Of a DNA stretch of 64,000 nucleotides, positions 46,618 through 55,943 are shown piece after piece. The notes beneath the pieces are model-generated. The model had not been told where the DNA came from and made no database searches. It saw only the letters and a list, made by a program, of their open reading frames with translations. A program made the translations under genes and the position numbers. Source of the stretch: Viridibacillus soli (GTDB lineage Bacteria; Bacillota; Bacilli; Bacillales_A; Planococcaceae); the NCBI RefSeq assembly GCF_016612995.1, contig NZ_JAEOAH010000007.1, forward strand, positions 1 through 64,000, written 5' to 3'. How positions within the stretch are numbered: position 1 is the stretch's first letter; each line of letters starts with the position of its first letter.

Positions 46618-49600
46618 ATGAGAAAAAGAAGTGGTTCACTCAAAGCATTTAGTATTGCTGCATCTGTACTCATGGCGGTTTCTTTAGTTGCACCAAATGT
46701 AGCTAGTGCAAAAGCAACAAGTAAACTTCACCAATCATTCAGAGATTCAAGTTCTAATACAGTTCTGGTGAAAGATAAGCTAAGCGATCGATTACTCAAT
46801 AATTTTAAAAATGATGAAAAAGTAACATTCTTAATCAAATTCAAAGAAAAATCTTCTGCAAAAAAAGTAGCTGGTGAAGCTAGGGGAAATGCTAAAGCGG
46901 ATAATATGTCAGCCCATCAAGCTAAGCTCTTTCAACGTTCTGCTGTAGTATCTGACTTAAAGGCAACTTCACTTGAATCACAGGAGACAGTTATGGAATA
47001 CCTTGAAAAGGAAGAGGCAAAAGGGAATGCTAAAGACATCATATCTTACTATATTGTAAATGGGGTAGCTGTAACTGCAACAAAAGAAATTGCTGAAAAA
47101 GTAGCGACATTTGAAGAAGTAGAAAAAGTATTACCAAATGAGACCCGCCAGTTATTTACGACGAAAACCAAAAATGAAGTTGTTCCTAAAGCCAAAACTG
47201 CAAGTGTTGAGTGGAACGTTGAACGTGTGAAAGCTCCTAAAGTTTGGGAAAAGGGGATTGATGGAGCAGGAACAGTGGTAGCCAGTATTGATACTGGTGT
47301 GCAATGGGATCACCCAGCTCTAAAGCAAAAATATCGTGGTTTTAATACATCAACGGGACAAGTTTCTCATGACTTCAACTGGTTTGATGCAACAAGTGGT
47401 CGTAATACACCGTTTGATGATGTTGGTCACGGTACGCACGTAACAGGAACAATGGTTGGTGGTGAACCAAATGGAGCTAACCAAGTAGGCGTTGCACCTG
47501 GTGCAAAATATATTTCAGTAAAAGCGTTTACTTCCACAGGTGGGGAAGATACTGACCTTTTGGCAGCTGCACAATGGATTCTAGCACCAACTGACTCAAA
47601 TGGAAATGCACGTGTTGATATGGCTCCAGATATTGTAAACAATTCTTGGGGAGGCGGTGCTGGACTTGATGAGTGGTACAGAGATGTAGTTCGCAATTGG
47701 CGTGCTGCCGAAATTTTCCCAGAGTTCTCTGCAGGAAACACGACGCCGACGAACCCAGGTGGCCCAGGATCTGTTGCAGCACCAGCAAACTATCCTGAGG
47801 CGTTTGCAACTGGCGCAACGGATATTAATAACAAAGTGGGAAGCTTCTCGCTTCGTGGACCATCGCCATATGATCAGATTAAGCCAGACATTTCAGCACC
47901 TGGTGTGAACATTCGTTCATCTGTGCCGGGTAGTGGATATGAAGGTGGGTGGAACGGGACATCCATGGCGGGTCCAGCAATATCGGGTGTTGCAGCATTG
48001 CTTCGTCAAGTTAATGCGAACTTAACTGTTGATCAGATGGAACAGATTTTACTAGATACAGCTATACCATTAACTGACTCTCAATATCCACAATCACCTA
48101 ATCATGGATATGGTTACGGACTAGTGGATGCCAATGCTGCTGTTTCTTCAGTTATGACTGGATTAGGTACGCTAAAAGGTCAAGTGACAAAACAAGGTGA
48201 TGACAATGAGGCTCCAGTACTAAAGCATAAAGTTCCTGAAGAGATATTTGCAGGGATGAATCTTGATCTAACGGCTTCAGTAACGGACAACATTAGTATT
48301 GCAACTGTTATCTTAAACTACAAAGATACGAAAGGTGCATGGAAAGAGATTACTGCAACTCGCAAATCAGGAGATCATAAATCAGCGGAATTTGGGGTTA
48401 CTATCCCTGGTGAAGTGATCGAAGGTAATTCATTCACGTACAAATGGACGATCAACGACTTTGGTAACAACGAAGTAAGTAGTGAAGAGTATGTAATTCA
48501 AGTAAAGCCGGGCATCACAGTCGGTTACTTTGAAAATTTAGAAAAACAACCTATTGGCTGGACTTCATTTGGCAATAAGAATAGCTGGGAATGGGGTGTA
48601 CCAACTTCAGGTCCAGGCAAAGCCTCATCTGGTGAAAAAGTGTATGCAACAAATTTAGCTGGTAATTATGACAGCCAAATGAACGCTACATTAGTGATGC
48701 CTCCAGTGAATCTACCAGAAGGAAATTCCTATTTGCAGTTCAAACAATGGCATAATTTTGAAGCAGCTTCAACTGGACGTGCTTGGGATTACGGTCATGT
48801 CTTTGTTTCGAGAGATCGAGTAGAATGGACTCAACTAATGAAAGTGCAAGGAGCTTCAAACGGATGGATTAATGCAGAAGTTGACTTATCTGCTTACGCA
48901 GGTCAACGTATTTATATTGGATTCAACGCTTTTTCTGATGGCAGTATCAATAAAGAAGGCTGGTATATTGATGATATCGCACTTGTTGATGTCTCGCATA
49001 CTGGTAAAGTCTCTAAAGGTAAGGATAAAAACAAAGGTACGAATGAAAATAACAGTAACGATAGCATCAAAGGTGATTTAGGAAAGAGCCAAGATAAAGA
49101 TTCTAAGAAAGAGTCAATTGACCCTAAGACCATTCGACCTGTATTGCCTGTAGAAGAAAAACAGTCAGTAGAAGAAGTTGTTGTAAATCCTACGCTTCTA
49201 CCTTTAGGTGCACAAGTAAGTATTCTTGAATCGGGCCGTTCAGTTTATTCAAATCCTGCTGATGGTTCATATTCATTAACACATGGTGCAGGCACATTCA
49301 CTGCGAAAGCAGAGGCGTATGGATTCACGTCTAAACAACAGTCTGTATCAGTTAAAGCAGATGGAACGTCTACTGCAAATTTCACATTAAAAGAAGTGGC
49401 ACAAAATGCAGTGAGTGGTAAAATAATTGACAAATCAACAGGTGAGGGCATAGCAGGAGCAACTATCCTAATCGTTGAAGATGCAAATATTAAACCTGTA
49501 GTGACAGATGCGGAAGGAAACTATTCACTAACTGCATACGAAGGCGACTATACATTAAAAGTAATCGCCCGAGGTTATTCTGGCCAAGAAACAGCCATTA

Positions 49601-51018
49601 AAATAGGCCAACAAGCAACTAAACAAGATTTCGAGCTTAAACCATTCCACACGTATCCAGGTGGTGAAATTGGTTATGATGATGGAACAGCTGAAAATGC
49701 ACATGCATTTAATGCGGCAGGTAACGCATGGGCAGTGAAAATGTCTCTTCCTGAAGGGAAAGGAAGTGGAGTTGTAACAGATGGTGTATTCCGATTCTGG
49801 GATACTGAATGGCCAGTCCCTGGTGGAACAGCGTTTGCAGTTGAAGTTTGGGATGCAACAGGTGCACAAGGTACGCCTGGTAAAAAACTAGCAGGTCCTA
49901 TTGATGCAACGGCTTTACGTAACGGCGAGTGGACAGTCGTAGATCTAAGTGAACATAATATTATTGTAAACGGCGACTTCTACATGGTTTATCGCCAAAC
50001 GTTAGCAAGTCCGAATACGCCAGGTCTTGCAACGGATGAAAGTGGAAAAAATGCTGGCAGAAGTTATCAAGGTGTTTCTGATGCTTGGTCACCTTCACCA
50101 GCAGAAGAGGGTAACTACATGATTCGTGCCCGTGTAAGCTATGAAGTACAGGGGCTAGTCATTACTTCACCAGCAGCTAATTTTGTTACAAATGAAGCAA
50201 TGACTAAAATTGAAGGAACAGCTACACCAACAGCAACTATCAAATTAAAACAAAATGATAAAGAAGTGGGAACTGCTGTCGTTGGAGCAGATGGTAAATT
50301 CTCAATTGATGCTAAATTATCAGAGGGTGCAAATAAATTTATTGCAGAGGCAACCCTAGATAACAAAGCGATAGGGAAATCTGAAGCGGTCACTGTTATT
50401 TTAGACACAATGAAACCTGAATTGAAAATTGAAAGTCCGCTAGATGGAGATAAAACAAATCGTGAGTCAGTGACAGTTGAAGGTACTGTCGAAGATGCAA
50501 ATCTCGACTGGGTTCGTGTAAATGGTAATGATGCACCAGTAGTCGACGGGAAATTTTCAAAACGTATTCTTCTAGATAAAGGTGCAAATGAAATCGAAGT
50601 GGTAGCTAGCGATAAAGCAAACAACAAAGTAACGAAGAAAATTACCGTCACTGCAAACTACGATGCAGCTGGCATTGAAAACTTAACACCAGTAGAAGAC
50701 CTTTACTTGGAAACAGGTAAAAGTGTCAAAATTGAATTTGACAGTGCACCAGGATTGAAGGCAACATTTGTCATCCATATGCCATTAACAAATGTCAACA
50801 ATCCAACTCGAAATGCAACGGAATTGCCTATGACCGAAGAATCAGATGGTCACTACGTAGGTTATTGGACGGTACCAGCTGGAACTGTAGCAGATGGAGC
50901 GGTTATTGAAGTAAAAGCCGTTGACAGCTTCAAAAATGAAACACGCAAAAAAGCTACAGGTAAATTGTTCATTAATCTTGAGAAGGAAAAGGAAATGCAT
51001 ACACAATCGAAAGATTAA
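46618..51018 (+). CDS. Large secreted subtilisin-like protease (bacillopeptidase F-like)
   Basis: The preferred start is ATG 46618 (1466 aa), as GGGAGG is too close to the ATG at 46612. A signal peptide (about 30 residues, ...NVASA|KAT) precedes an I9-type propeptide. The S8 catalytic domain has D225 (VASIDTGVQWDHP), H271 (DVGHGTHVTG) and S449 (NGTSMAGPA). Next comes a MAM/immune-inhibitor-like region (about 640-800: YLQFKQWHNFE, WYIDDIALVD), a Lys/Asn-rich linker, two carboxypeptidase-regulatory-like beta domains (about 865-1010) and bacterial Ig-like domains toward the C-terminus. There is no LPXTG or SLH anchor. The domain order resembles bacillopeptidase F (Bpr). It is a probable scavenging exoprotease. 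Confidence 0.92.
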   Translation: MRKRSGSLKAFSIAASVLMAVSLVAPNVASAKATSKLHQSFRDSSSNTVLVKDKLSDRLLNNFKNDEKVTFLIKFKEKSSAKKVAGEARGNAKADNMSAHQAKLFQRSAVVSDLKATSLESQETVMEYLEKEEAKGNAKDIISYYIVNGVAVTATKEIAEKVATFEEVEKVLPNETRQLFTTKTKNEVVPKAKTASVEWNVERVKAPKVWEKGIDGAGTVVASIDTGVQWDHPALKQKYRGFNTSTGQVSHDFNWFDATSGRNTPFDDVGHGTHVTGTMVGGEPNGANQVGVAPGAKYISVKAFTSTGGEDTDLLAAAQWILAPTDSNGNARVDMAPDIVNNSWGGGAGLDEWYRDVVRNWRAAEIFPEFSAGNTTPTNPGGPGSVAAPANYPEAFATGATDINNKVGSFSLRGPSPYDQIKPDISAPGVNIRSSVPGSGYEGGWNGTSMAGPAISGVAALLRQVNANLTVDQMEQILLDTAIPLTDSQYPQSPNHGYGYGLVDANAAVSSVMTGLGTLKGQVTKQGDDNEAPVLKHKVPEEIFAGMNLDLTASVTDNISIATVILNYKDTKGAWKEITATRKSGDHKSAEFGVTIPGEVIEGNSFTYKWTINDFGNNEVSSEEYVIQVKPGITVGYFENLEKQPIGWTSFGNKNSWEWGVPTSGPGKASSGEKVYATNLAGNYDSQMNATLVMPPVNLPEGNSYLQFKQWHNFEAASTGRAWDYGHVFVSRDRVEWTQLMKVQGASNGWINAEVDLSAYAGQRIYIGFNAFSDGSINKEGWYIDDIALVDVSHTGKVSKGKDKNKGTNENNSNDSIKGDLGKSQDKDSKKESIDPKTIRPVLPVEEKQSVEEVVVNPTLLPLGAQVSILESGRSVYSNPADGSYSLTHGAGTFTAKAEAYGFTSKQQSVSVKADGTSTANFTLKEVAQNAVSGKIIDKSTGEGIAGATILIVEDANIKPVVTDAEGNYSLTAYEGDYTLKVIARGYSGQETAIKIGQQATKQDFELKPFHTYPGGEIGYDDGTAENAHAFNAAGNAWAVKMSLPEGKGSGVVTDGVFRFWDTEWPVPGGTAFAVEVWDATGAQGTPGKKLAGPIDATALRNGEWTVVDLSEHNIIVNGDFYMVYRQTLASPNTPGLATDESGKNAGRSYQGVSDAWSPSPAEEGNYMIRARVSYEVQGLVITSPAANFVTNEAMTKIEGTATPTATIKLKQNDKEVGTAVVGADGKFSIDAKLSEGANKFIAEATLDNKAIGKSEAVTVILDTMKPELKIESPLDGDKTNRESVTVEGTVEDANLDWVRVNGNDAPVVDGKFSKRILLDKGANEIEVVASDKANNKVTKKITVTANYDAAGIENLTPVEDLYLETGKSVKIEFDSAPGLKATFVIHMPLTNVNNPTRNATELPMTEESDGHYVGYWTVPAGTVADGAVIEVKAVDSFKNETRKKATGKLFINLEKEKEMHTQSKD

Positions 51019-51029
51019 CACAATTTTGC

Positions 51030-51060
51030 CCCATATCTCTTTGGAGATATGGGGCTTCCT
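51030..51060 (+). terminator. Terminator of the subtilisin-like protease
   Basis: GCCCCATATCTC pairs with GAGATATGGGGC and is followed by TTCCTT. A degenerate repeat leader (AAGACTCGAATATTCAC) follows. From about 51080 to 51390 nothing is recognised. Confidence 0.85.
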
Positions 51061-51370
51061 TAAGACTCGAATATTCACCTGGATAACAGATAATAAGTTA
51101 GTATTGCAATCCTGTTATCGTGGAATTCCTTCACAACTAAACGCCCCAACAAATATTCGCAGTAAATTTTAATAATGCTGGTTCAACAATGAGCAATTAT
51201 GTGAATATGGTGAAGCAAAAAAAGTGAAGTGAAAGGATGCTTATATTGACACTAACTATCTTATGGATGAAACTCTTCTACGACACCAGCCATCCAAACA
51301 AAAAAGAAGCATATTAAAGAATTGATAAAAGTCTAAGTAAATAATTTCTCATTTTTTTATTTTTATCCCA

Positions 51371-51399
51371 ACCCAATTTGTTCACTTTTACATATTCTA
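51371..51399 (+). promoter_or_regulatory. Sigma-K-like promoter
   Basis: ACC (51371-51373), then CATATTCTA (51391-51399), which fits the CATANNNTA -10 pattern of mother-cell sigma-K. Weak evidence, but consistent with a spore-surface role for the next gene. Confidence 0.35.
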
Positions 51400-51429
51400 T
51401 ACAGAATGATAAAAAAGGAGTGAAATTGA

Positions 51430-51672
51430 ATGGTTCAACCTTTTCATGGGCAGGACGGCTTTATGCAGCATGGACACCAAGGATTCCCAGGTGGTCAATG
51501 GAACCAAGGGCATAACTGGAATCAAGGGCATAACTGGAATCAATGGAATCGATGGAATCCGTGGAATCCGTGGCAACAATGGAATCCATGGTTCCCAGGT
51601 CAACAATGGAATACTTGGCGCCCAGGTCATAACTGGGATCAAGGCCATCACTGGAATCAAGGCTTTCGCTAG
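51430..51672 (+). CDS. Trp/Asn/Gly/His-rich low-complexity protein, possible spore coat component
   Basis: The 80-aa product starts at an ATG with AAAAAGGAGTG 8 nt upstream. It holds 13 tryptophans in the pattern (N/Q)W(N)xGHNWNQ, for example GQWNQGHNWNQGHNWNQWNR, and no cysteine or signal peptide. Other frames over the same DNA give collagen-like or Ile/Pro-rich translations but have no ribosome site. Low-complexity aromatic proteins of this size occur among spore coat or crust proteins of Bacillus. That assignment is an inference helped by the sigma-K-like promoter. Confidence 0.6.
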   Translation: MVQPFHGQDGFMQHGHQGFPGGQWNQGHNWNQGHNWNQWNRWNPWNPWQQWNPWFPGQQWNTWRPGHNWDQGHHWNQGFR

Positions 51673-51733
51673 CGAAGAATAGAAGACCTCAATCACCCCA
51701 ACAAAATTGAATTTCACGTTTGTACTAACAATT

Positions 51734-51769
51734 AATCCCCTGATTCCGGCGAGTCAGGGGATTTTTTTG
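51734..51769 (+). terminator. Terminator of the Trp-rich gene
   Basis: ATCCCCTGATTC pairs with GAGTCAGGGGAT and is followed by TTTTTTTG. A single repeat unit (AAATATTCAGATGAGCAACA and on to 51810) follows. Confidence 0.85.
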
Positions 51770-51908
51770 TTCTAAAAACATAAATATTCAGATGAGCAAC
51801 AAACACCCGATTACCGGCAAAAATTTTTACAAAGAAATAAGCTTAACAAAAAAACATGAACCCTTCAATTAGCCGCATAGGATAATTGAGAAAGGGGTCG
51901 GGTGTACA

Positions 51909-53372
51909 ATGTTTGATTATGTGAATGTGCTGAAGAAATTTTTACCACCTACAGCAACAATTTTGGAACTGCAGCAACCCGAAAAGAGAGCGGCTATTTT
52001 GCTGGCAGATATAGATGGGGATCATGTTGAAGAATTAATTGCGGCATACATTTATCTAGGAAAAAATTATATTATAATATTAAAAAACGTTAATAATCAG
52101 TGGTTTCCGCTAGCGCGTATAGAAGGAAGCGGGTATGGGATATCGGATTTGTTGGCCGTACCAATCACAGATAAAGGGATGAACACCCTAATTGTCGGTT
52201 GGCAAATAGGTAGTATATGGTCAGAATTAAATCTACTGCAATGGACGAGAAATGGCTTTGTCCATTTACCTACGAATAATATGGTTTACAGTAAATTGCA
52301 AGTTGAAGATATGCCTGGTATACATGGACAGGATGGCAAATACGAACTTGCGATTTGGATTCATGATACCGGAGATGCCTATAAAGTAACCGTTTATCGT
52401 TATAAAGGAATGGGACTAGTGCGAGCAAAAGATGTCTATCCATATTATTTTAAAAAAGTAGCGGCTTATTATAAAGAGCTATTGCAAAGGAACAATTTCC
52501 CCTTTTATTGGTATTATTTATCGGATGCTCAGATGAAGTCAGGGAAATTAGATCGGGCATTAATTTCGCTTAATAAAGCTTTGTCATTTAATGCTCCATA
52601 TCCGTCTAAAGAAAAGTTAGTAGAAAAAAGAAATCAAATTATGCGTGAATTAAAAAGTAGAAAGCCGAAAAATCCAACTATAATAGTTAGAAAAAATGGT
52701 GATGTAACGGGGGATGGCTCGATTGACACTATCTATCTAACTGGCGATATGACCAAGGGGAGCCCTTACTGGAAAAATATTAGCCTTGTAGTTTCTAATA
52801 AAAAACTCAATTTATATGAGAAATTTCCCTTGAAAGAAAATGGGGGCTATAATCCTACTTTATTTCTTGGTGATTTTACAGGAGATCATGTAGATGACAT
52901 TTTGGTAGTCATAGATTCAGGGGGCAGTGGCGGTATAATTTTCGCATATATATTTTCATTTTTGAATGGAAAAATGCGACAAATATTTGATGCAGATGCA
53001 TATAATGAGCGCTTCAAATACGATGTCAATTATCAAAATTACTACAAAGTAAATGTCTTAAGCTCTAATCCCAAGAAGAAATATATATTAGATTTAATGT
53101 ATAAAGGCAAGGAATATTTGTCTGAAATCTATAACAAAGATGGAACGCTTAAAGAGCCAATCCAAGGGTGGGTTGATCCTATTGGTGGTCTCTATCCCAT
53201 TGATTTCGAGAGGGACGGTACCTATGAACTGATGGCATTCCAAGAAATCGCGGGCAGATACCATGCAGATGGATTAGGCTATGTGGAAAATGTATTAAAA
53301 TGGAACGGACATGAATTCGTACCAGATCGCCAAACCGTATCCATCTTTGGAGAAGATTTAGCTTCAAACTAA
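51909..53372 (+). CDS. VCBS/FG-GAP-like repeat protein with TPR-like insert
   Basis: The 487-aa product starts at an ATG after AGAAAGGGGTCGGG, with no signal peptide. It contains Asp-rich loops typical of FG-GAP/VCBS beta-propeller blades: LLADIDGDHVEELIAAYIY, NGDVTGDGSIDTIYLTG, LGDFTGDHVDDILVVID and PIDFERDGTYELMAF. Between the first and second groups lies a TPR-like helix pair (YWYYLSDAQMKSGKLDRALI, SLNKALSF). Similar Bacillus proteins are annotated only as hypothetical. The function is unknown. The neighbouring Trp-rich gene raises the possibility of a spore-envelope role, which remains a guess. Confidence 0.65.
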   Translation: MFDYVNVLKKFLPPTATILELQQPEKRAAILLADIDGDHVEELIAAYIYLGKNYIIILKNVNNQWFPLARIEGSGYGISDLLAVPITDKGMNTLIVGWQIGSIWSELNLLQWTRNGFVHLPTNNMVYSKLQVEDMPGIHGQDGKYELAIWIHDTGDAYKVTVYRYKGMGLVRAKDVYPYYFKKVAAYYKELLQRNNFPFYWYYLSDAQMKSGKLDRALISLNKALSFNAPYPSKEKLVEKRNQIMRELKSRKPKNPTIIVRKNGDVTGDGSIDTIYLTGDMTKGSPYWKNISLVVSNKKLNLYEKFPLKENGGYNPTLFLGDFTGDHVDDILVVIDSGGSGGIIFAYIFSFLNGKMRQIFDADAYNERFKYDVNYQNYYKVNVLSSNPKKKYILDLMYKGKEYLSEIYNKDGTLKEPIQGWVDPIGGLYPIDFERDGTYELMAFQEIAGRYHADGLGYVENVLKWNGHEFVPDRQTVSIFGEDLASN

Positions 53373-53410
53373 CCTTAGATAATTGATTAATTGCATATAA
53401 TCAAATAATT

Positions 53411-53622
53411 TAAGACGTGAATATTTAGAAAAATAACAAACGGGGCGAGTTGCGCAACAAACGGGGCGAGTTGCGCAACAAACGGGGCGAGTTGCGCAAC
53501 AAACGGGGCGAGTTGCGCAACAAACGGGGCGAGTTGCGCAACAAACGCATGGAGTTGCGCAACAAACACACCAAGTCCCGCAACAAACACACCAAGTTCC
53601 ACAACAAACGCCAAAACACCCT
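53411..53622. repeat. 21-nt intergenic repeat array, copy 2 (nine units)
   Basis: The leader TTTAAGACGTGAATATTTAG is followed from 53434 by nine units of 21 nt of the form CAACAAAC-GGGGCG-AGTTGCG. The first five are identical apart from the first base, the last four diverge. Each perfect junction creates the palindrome GTTGCGCAAC. The array lies between the VCBS-like gene and the TPP-riboswitch promoter. Short frames on both strands (RNKRGEL-type repeats) merely translate it. Confidence 0.92.
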
Positions 53623-53636
53623 CACGGAAAAAAACA

Positions 53637-53664
53637 TTGGAATTATCCAATTGTTTGTTATAAT
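53637..53664 (+). promoter_or_regulatory. Promoter of the thiamine-precursor transport operon
   Basis: TTGGAA (53637-53642), 16 nt, TATAAT (53659-53664), about 30 nt before the riboswitch. Confidence 0.55.
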
Positions 53665-53692
53665 AAGGGGGAAAAGTTCATATGTGAAAAAA

Positions 53693-53785
53693 TGTGGGGG
53701 GGCTGGTGTTGCCAGCTGAGAATGTATCCGTTAGATGCTGACCCTTAGAACCTGATCTGGCTAACACCAGCGGAGGGAACATCAG
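53693..53785 (+). promoter_or_regulatory. TPP riboswitch (THI element)
   Basis: The sequence contains GCTGGTGTTGCCAGCTGAGA, then ACCCTTAGAACCTGATCTGG and CTAACACCAGCGGAGGGAAC, the thi-box pattern. A terminator with CGTCC and GGGCG arms and a T-run follows at 53826-53856, so TPP would stop transcription before the transporter genes. Confidence 0.95.
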
Positions 53786-53901
53786 CTAAAAACTTGAGTG
53801 CCACTGTTTTTTAGAATGTATGTTAACGTCCGGAATAGTTCCGGGCGTTTTTCTTTTTTTATATGGAACTTGTCAAAACATTTTAGATGGGGGCAAGTGA
53901 A

Positions 53902-54882
53902 ATGAAAAAATGCATGTTGCTACTTGTAGCTTTACTGGCTTTAGTTGGTTGCCAATCGCAGGAGTCAAAAGAAAATAGTGATGAATTAACCAAAGTCACT
54001 GTTGTGTTAGATTGGACTCCAAACACAAACCATACAGGCTTGTATGTAGCAAAGGAACAGGGCTTCTTTGAAAAACAAGGATTGGATGTTGATATTATTC
54101 AACCAGGTGAGACTGGGGCAGATCAACTAGTGGCTTCTGGAAAAGCAGAATTCGGGATTAGTACGCAAGAATCTATTACACAAGCACGTGTACAAGAGGT
54201 TCCACTTGTATCAATCGCTGCGATTATCCAACATAATACGTCTGGTTTTGCATCGCCAGTTGACAAAAATATTAAATCGCCGAAAGACTTCGAAGGAAAA
54301 ACTTACGGAGGTTGGGGTTCACCCATTGAAAAGGCCATACTTAGTTCTTTAATGAAAATTGAAAATGCGGATAGTAATAAGCTGGATATTATTAATGCAG
54401 GAGATGCCGACTTCTTTACAATGGTAAAAAAAGATGTGGACTTCGCTTGGATTTACTATGCATGGACAGGTGTTGAAGCCGAATTGCGTGGAGAGAAGAT
54501 CAATATGCTTTATTTAACGGATTATAGTGAAAAACTAGATAACTATACGCCTGTTCTAGCAACTAATGAAAAACTGATAAAGAGCAACCCAGATACGGTC
54601 AAAGCTTTTGTCAAAGCAGCATCACAAGGGTATGAATTTGCTATAAATGATTCAGAAAAGGCAGCGGATATTTTACTGAAAGCTGAACCGGTATTAGATG
54701 AAGAGTTAGTAAGGAAAAGTCAAAAGTGGTTGGCTAGTAGATATCAAGATGATGCCAAGCAATGGGGAGAGCAGAAGGTTGAAGTATGGGAAGAATATGC
54801 AAATTGGATGACTGAACAAGAAGTACTAGAAGGAAAATTCGATGCAAAAAAAGCATTTACAAATGAGTTTTTACCACAATAA
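53902..54882 (+). CDS. thiY: Thiamine-precursor (HMP-type) binding lipoprotein
   Basis: The start is ATG 53902, with GGGGGCAAG upstream, giving 326 aa. The lipobox is ALVGC (Cys17). It belongs to the NMT1/THI5-like family: VTVVLDWTPNTNHTGLYVAK, EQGFFEKQGLDVDI, GETGADQLVASGKAEFGIST and FAWIYYAWTGVEAELRG. It would bind formyl-aminopyrimidine or HMP salvage compounds for the ThiX/ThiZ transporter. The TPP riboswitch upstream and the permease and ATPase downstream fix the pathway. The exact ligand is inferred. Confidence 0.9.
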   Translation: MKKCMLLLVALLALVGCQSQESKENSDELTKVTVVLDWTPNTNHTGLYVAKEQGFFEKQGLDVDIIQPGETGADQLVASGKAEFGISTQESITQARVQEVPLVSIAAIIQHNTSGFASPVDKNIKSPKDFEGKTYGGWGSPIEKAILSSLMKIENADSNKLDIINAGDADFFTMVKKDVDFAWIYYAWTGVEAELRGEKINMLYLTDYSEKLDNYTPVLATNEKLIKSNPDTVKAFVKAASQGYEFAINDSEKAADILLKAEPVLDEELVRKSQKWLASRYQDDAKQWGEQKVEVWEEYANWMTEQEVLEGKFDAKKAFTNEFLPQ

Positions 54883-54895
54883 GGGGGAGAGAAAG

Positions 54896-55186
54896 ATGGC
54901 TAATTCATTAATCAGTGTACAAATTATACCTAAAACAAAAACGTATGAGGATGTTATTCCGCTTGTAGATGCAGCGATTAAAATTATCGACGATGCTGGT
55001 GTGAAATATGAAGTACATCCCCTTGAGACAACAATGGAAGGGGAGCTTTCTGAGCTGTTAGAAATTATTCAAAAGATGAATGAAAAGATGATCGAACTTG
55101 GTAGTATCAACGTGATTACACAAGTAAAAATGCTTTACCAACCAACTGGTATCACAATGGGCACATTAACGGAGAAATACAGATAA
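54896..55186 (+). CDS. Thiamine-binding protein of the MTH1187/YkoF-like family
   Basis: The 96-aa product has AAGGGGGAG before the ATG. It matches the DUF77 family: SLISVQIIPKT at the N-terminus, YEVHPLETTMEGELSELLEI and ending QPTGITMGTLTEKYR. These small ferredoxin-like proteins bind thiamine-like compounds. The gene starts 13 nt after thiY and its stop overlaps the thiX start by one base (TAATG), so it is translationally coupled. A role in ligand delivery or sensing within the importer is inferred. Confidence 0.85.
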   Translation: MANSLISVQIIPKTKTYEDVIPLVDAAIKIIDDAGVKYEVHPLETTMEGELSELLEIIQKMNEKMIELGSINVITQVKMLYQPTGITMGTLTEKYR

Positions 55187-55938
55187 TGAAATGGGTTCGT
55201 GAAAAAGGAGGAGCAATTTTTCTGCTCCTTTTCATTTTATGTAGTTGGGAATTACTAGTTAAGGTAAATGAAGTGCCAGGCTGGCTATTACCTGCCCCAA
55301 TAGCAGTTTTTTCAGAAGCGATAAAAGTAATCCCTAGTTTTTCTACTGATATTTTTTCAACAATTCAGTTGGCGCTACTAGGATTGACGATTGGAAGTCT
55401 CGTTGGTTTTATCATAGCAGTACTATTACATATGATGCCATTCGTTCAGAAAATGGTCTATCCATTACTCATTCTGTCGCAAAATATCCCCATTATCGTA
55501 TTAGCGCCACTACTAATTATTTGGTTCGGCTTTGGTTTAATGCCAAAATTGATTATTATAGGCTTAGTATGCTTTTTCCCGATCGTTGTAGCAGCATTAG
55601 ATGGTTTTAAAAATACCGCTTCTGAGCTCAAATATTATATGGAAATGGCAGGGGCATCGAAAAGTCAATTATTTTGGAAACTCGAATTACCACATTCTCT
55701 CCCTTCATTATTTTCGGGGCTGAAAATTTCAGCAACATATAGTGTCATGGGGGCAGTCATTTCCGAGTGGTTAGGTGCGAAACAAGGAATTGGCGTATTT
55801 ATGACATTATCACAGTCTTCATTCCGCACGGATCGTGTGTTTGTTGCCATTTTCACTATCATGCTATTAAGCATCCTTATTTTTGGCTTACTACGTATGG
55901 TTGAAAGAATAGTTATTAAAGGCAAAATGGAGAGGTGA
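55186..55938 (+). CDS. thiX: Thiamine-precursor ABC transporter permease
   Basis: The 250-aa membrane protein of the SsuC/TauC-type permease family has about six hydrophobic segments. Conserved parts are LLILSQNIPIIVLAPLLIIWFG, the EAA loop region (MEMAGASKSQLFWKLELPHSLPSLFSGLKI) and VMGAVISEWLGAKQGIG. It pairs with ThiY and ThiZ. The ATG overlaps the stop of the preceding gene, and the 3' end touches the thiZ ribosome site. Confidence 0.92.
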   Translation: MKWVREKGGAIFLLLFILCSWELLVKVNEVPGWLLPAPIAVFSEAIKVIPSFSTDIFSTIQLALLGLTIGSLVGFIIAVLLHMMPFVQKMVYPLLILSQNIPIIVLAPLLIIWFGFGLMPKLIIIGLVCFFPIVVAALDGFKNTASELKYYMEMAGASKSQLFWKLELPHSLPSLFSGLKISATYSVMGAVISEWLGAKQGIGVFMTLSQSSFRTDRVFVAIFTIMLLSILIFGLLRMVERIVIKGKMER

Positions 55939-55943
55939 AAACA

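Noticed and set aside
51446-51682. Collagen-like Gly-Ile repeat frame over the Trp-rich gene
   Set aside because: The other frame has the ribosome site and start. The Gly-Ile pattern follows from the same low-complexity DNA.
51397-51717. Minus-strand Ile/Pro-rich 106-aa frame
   Set aside because: A shadow of the repetitive Trp codons on the other strand; it includes the terminator arm and ribosome site of the real gene.
53434-53622. CRISPR array
   Set aside because: The units abut every 21 nt with no unique spacers, and no cas genes are present.
53387-53719. Reading frames on both strands with RNKRGEL-type or AQLAPFV-type repeats
   Set aside because: They only translate the 21-nt DNA repeat, which is a multiple of three. 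No ribosome site is present, and the same DNA pattern occurs at two other intergenic sites with different frames.
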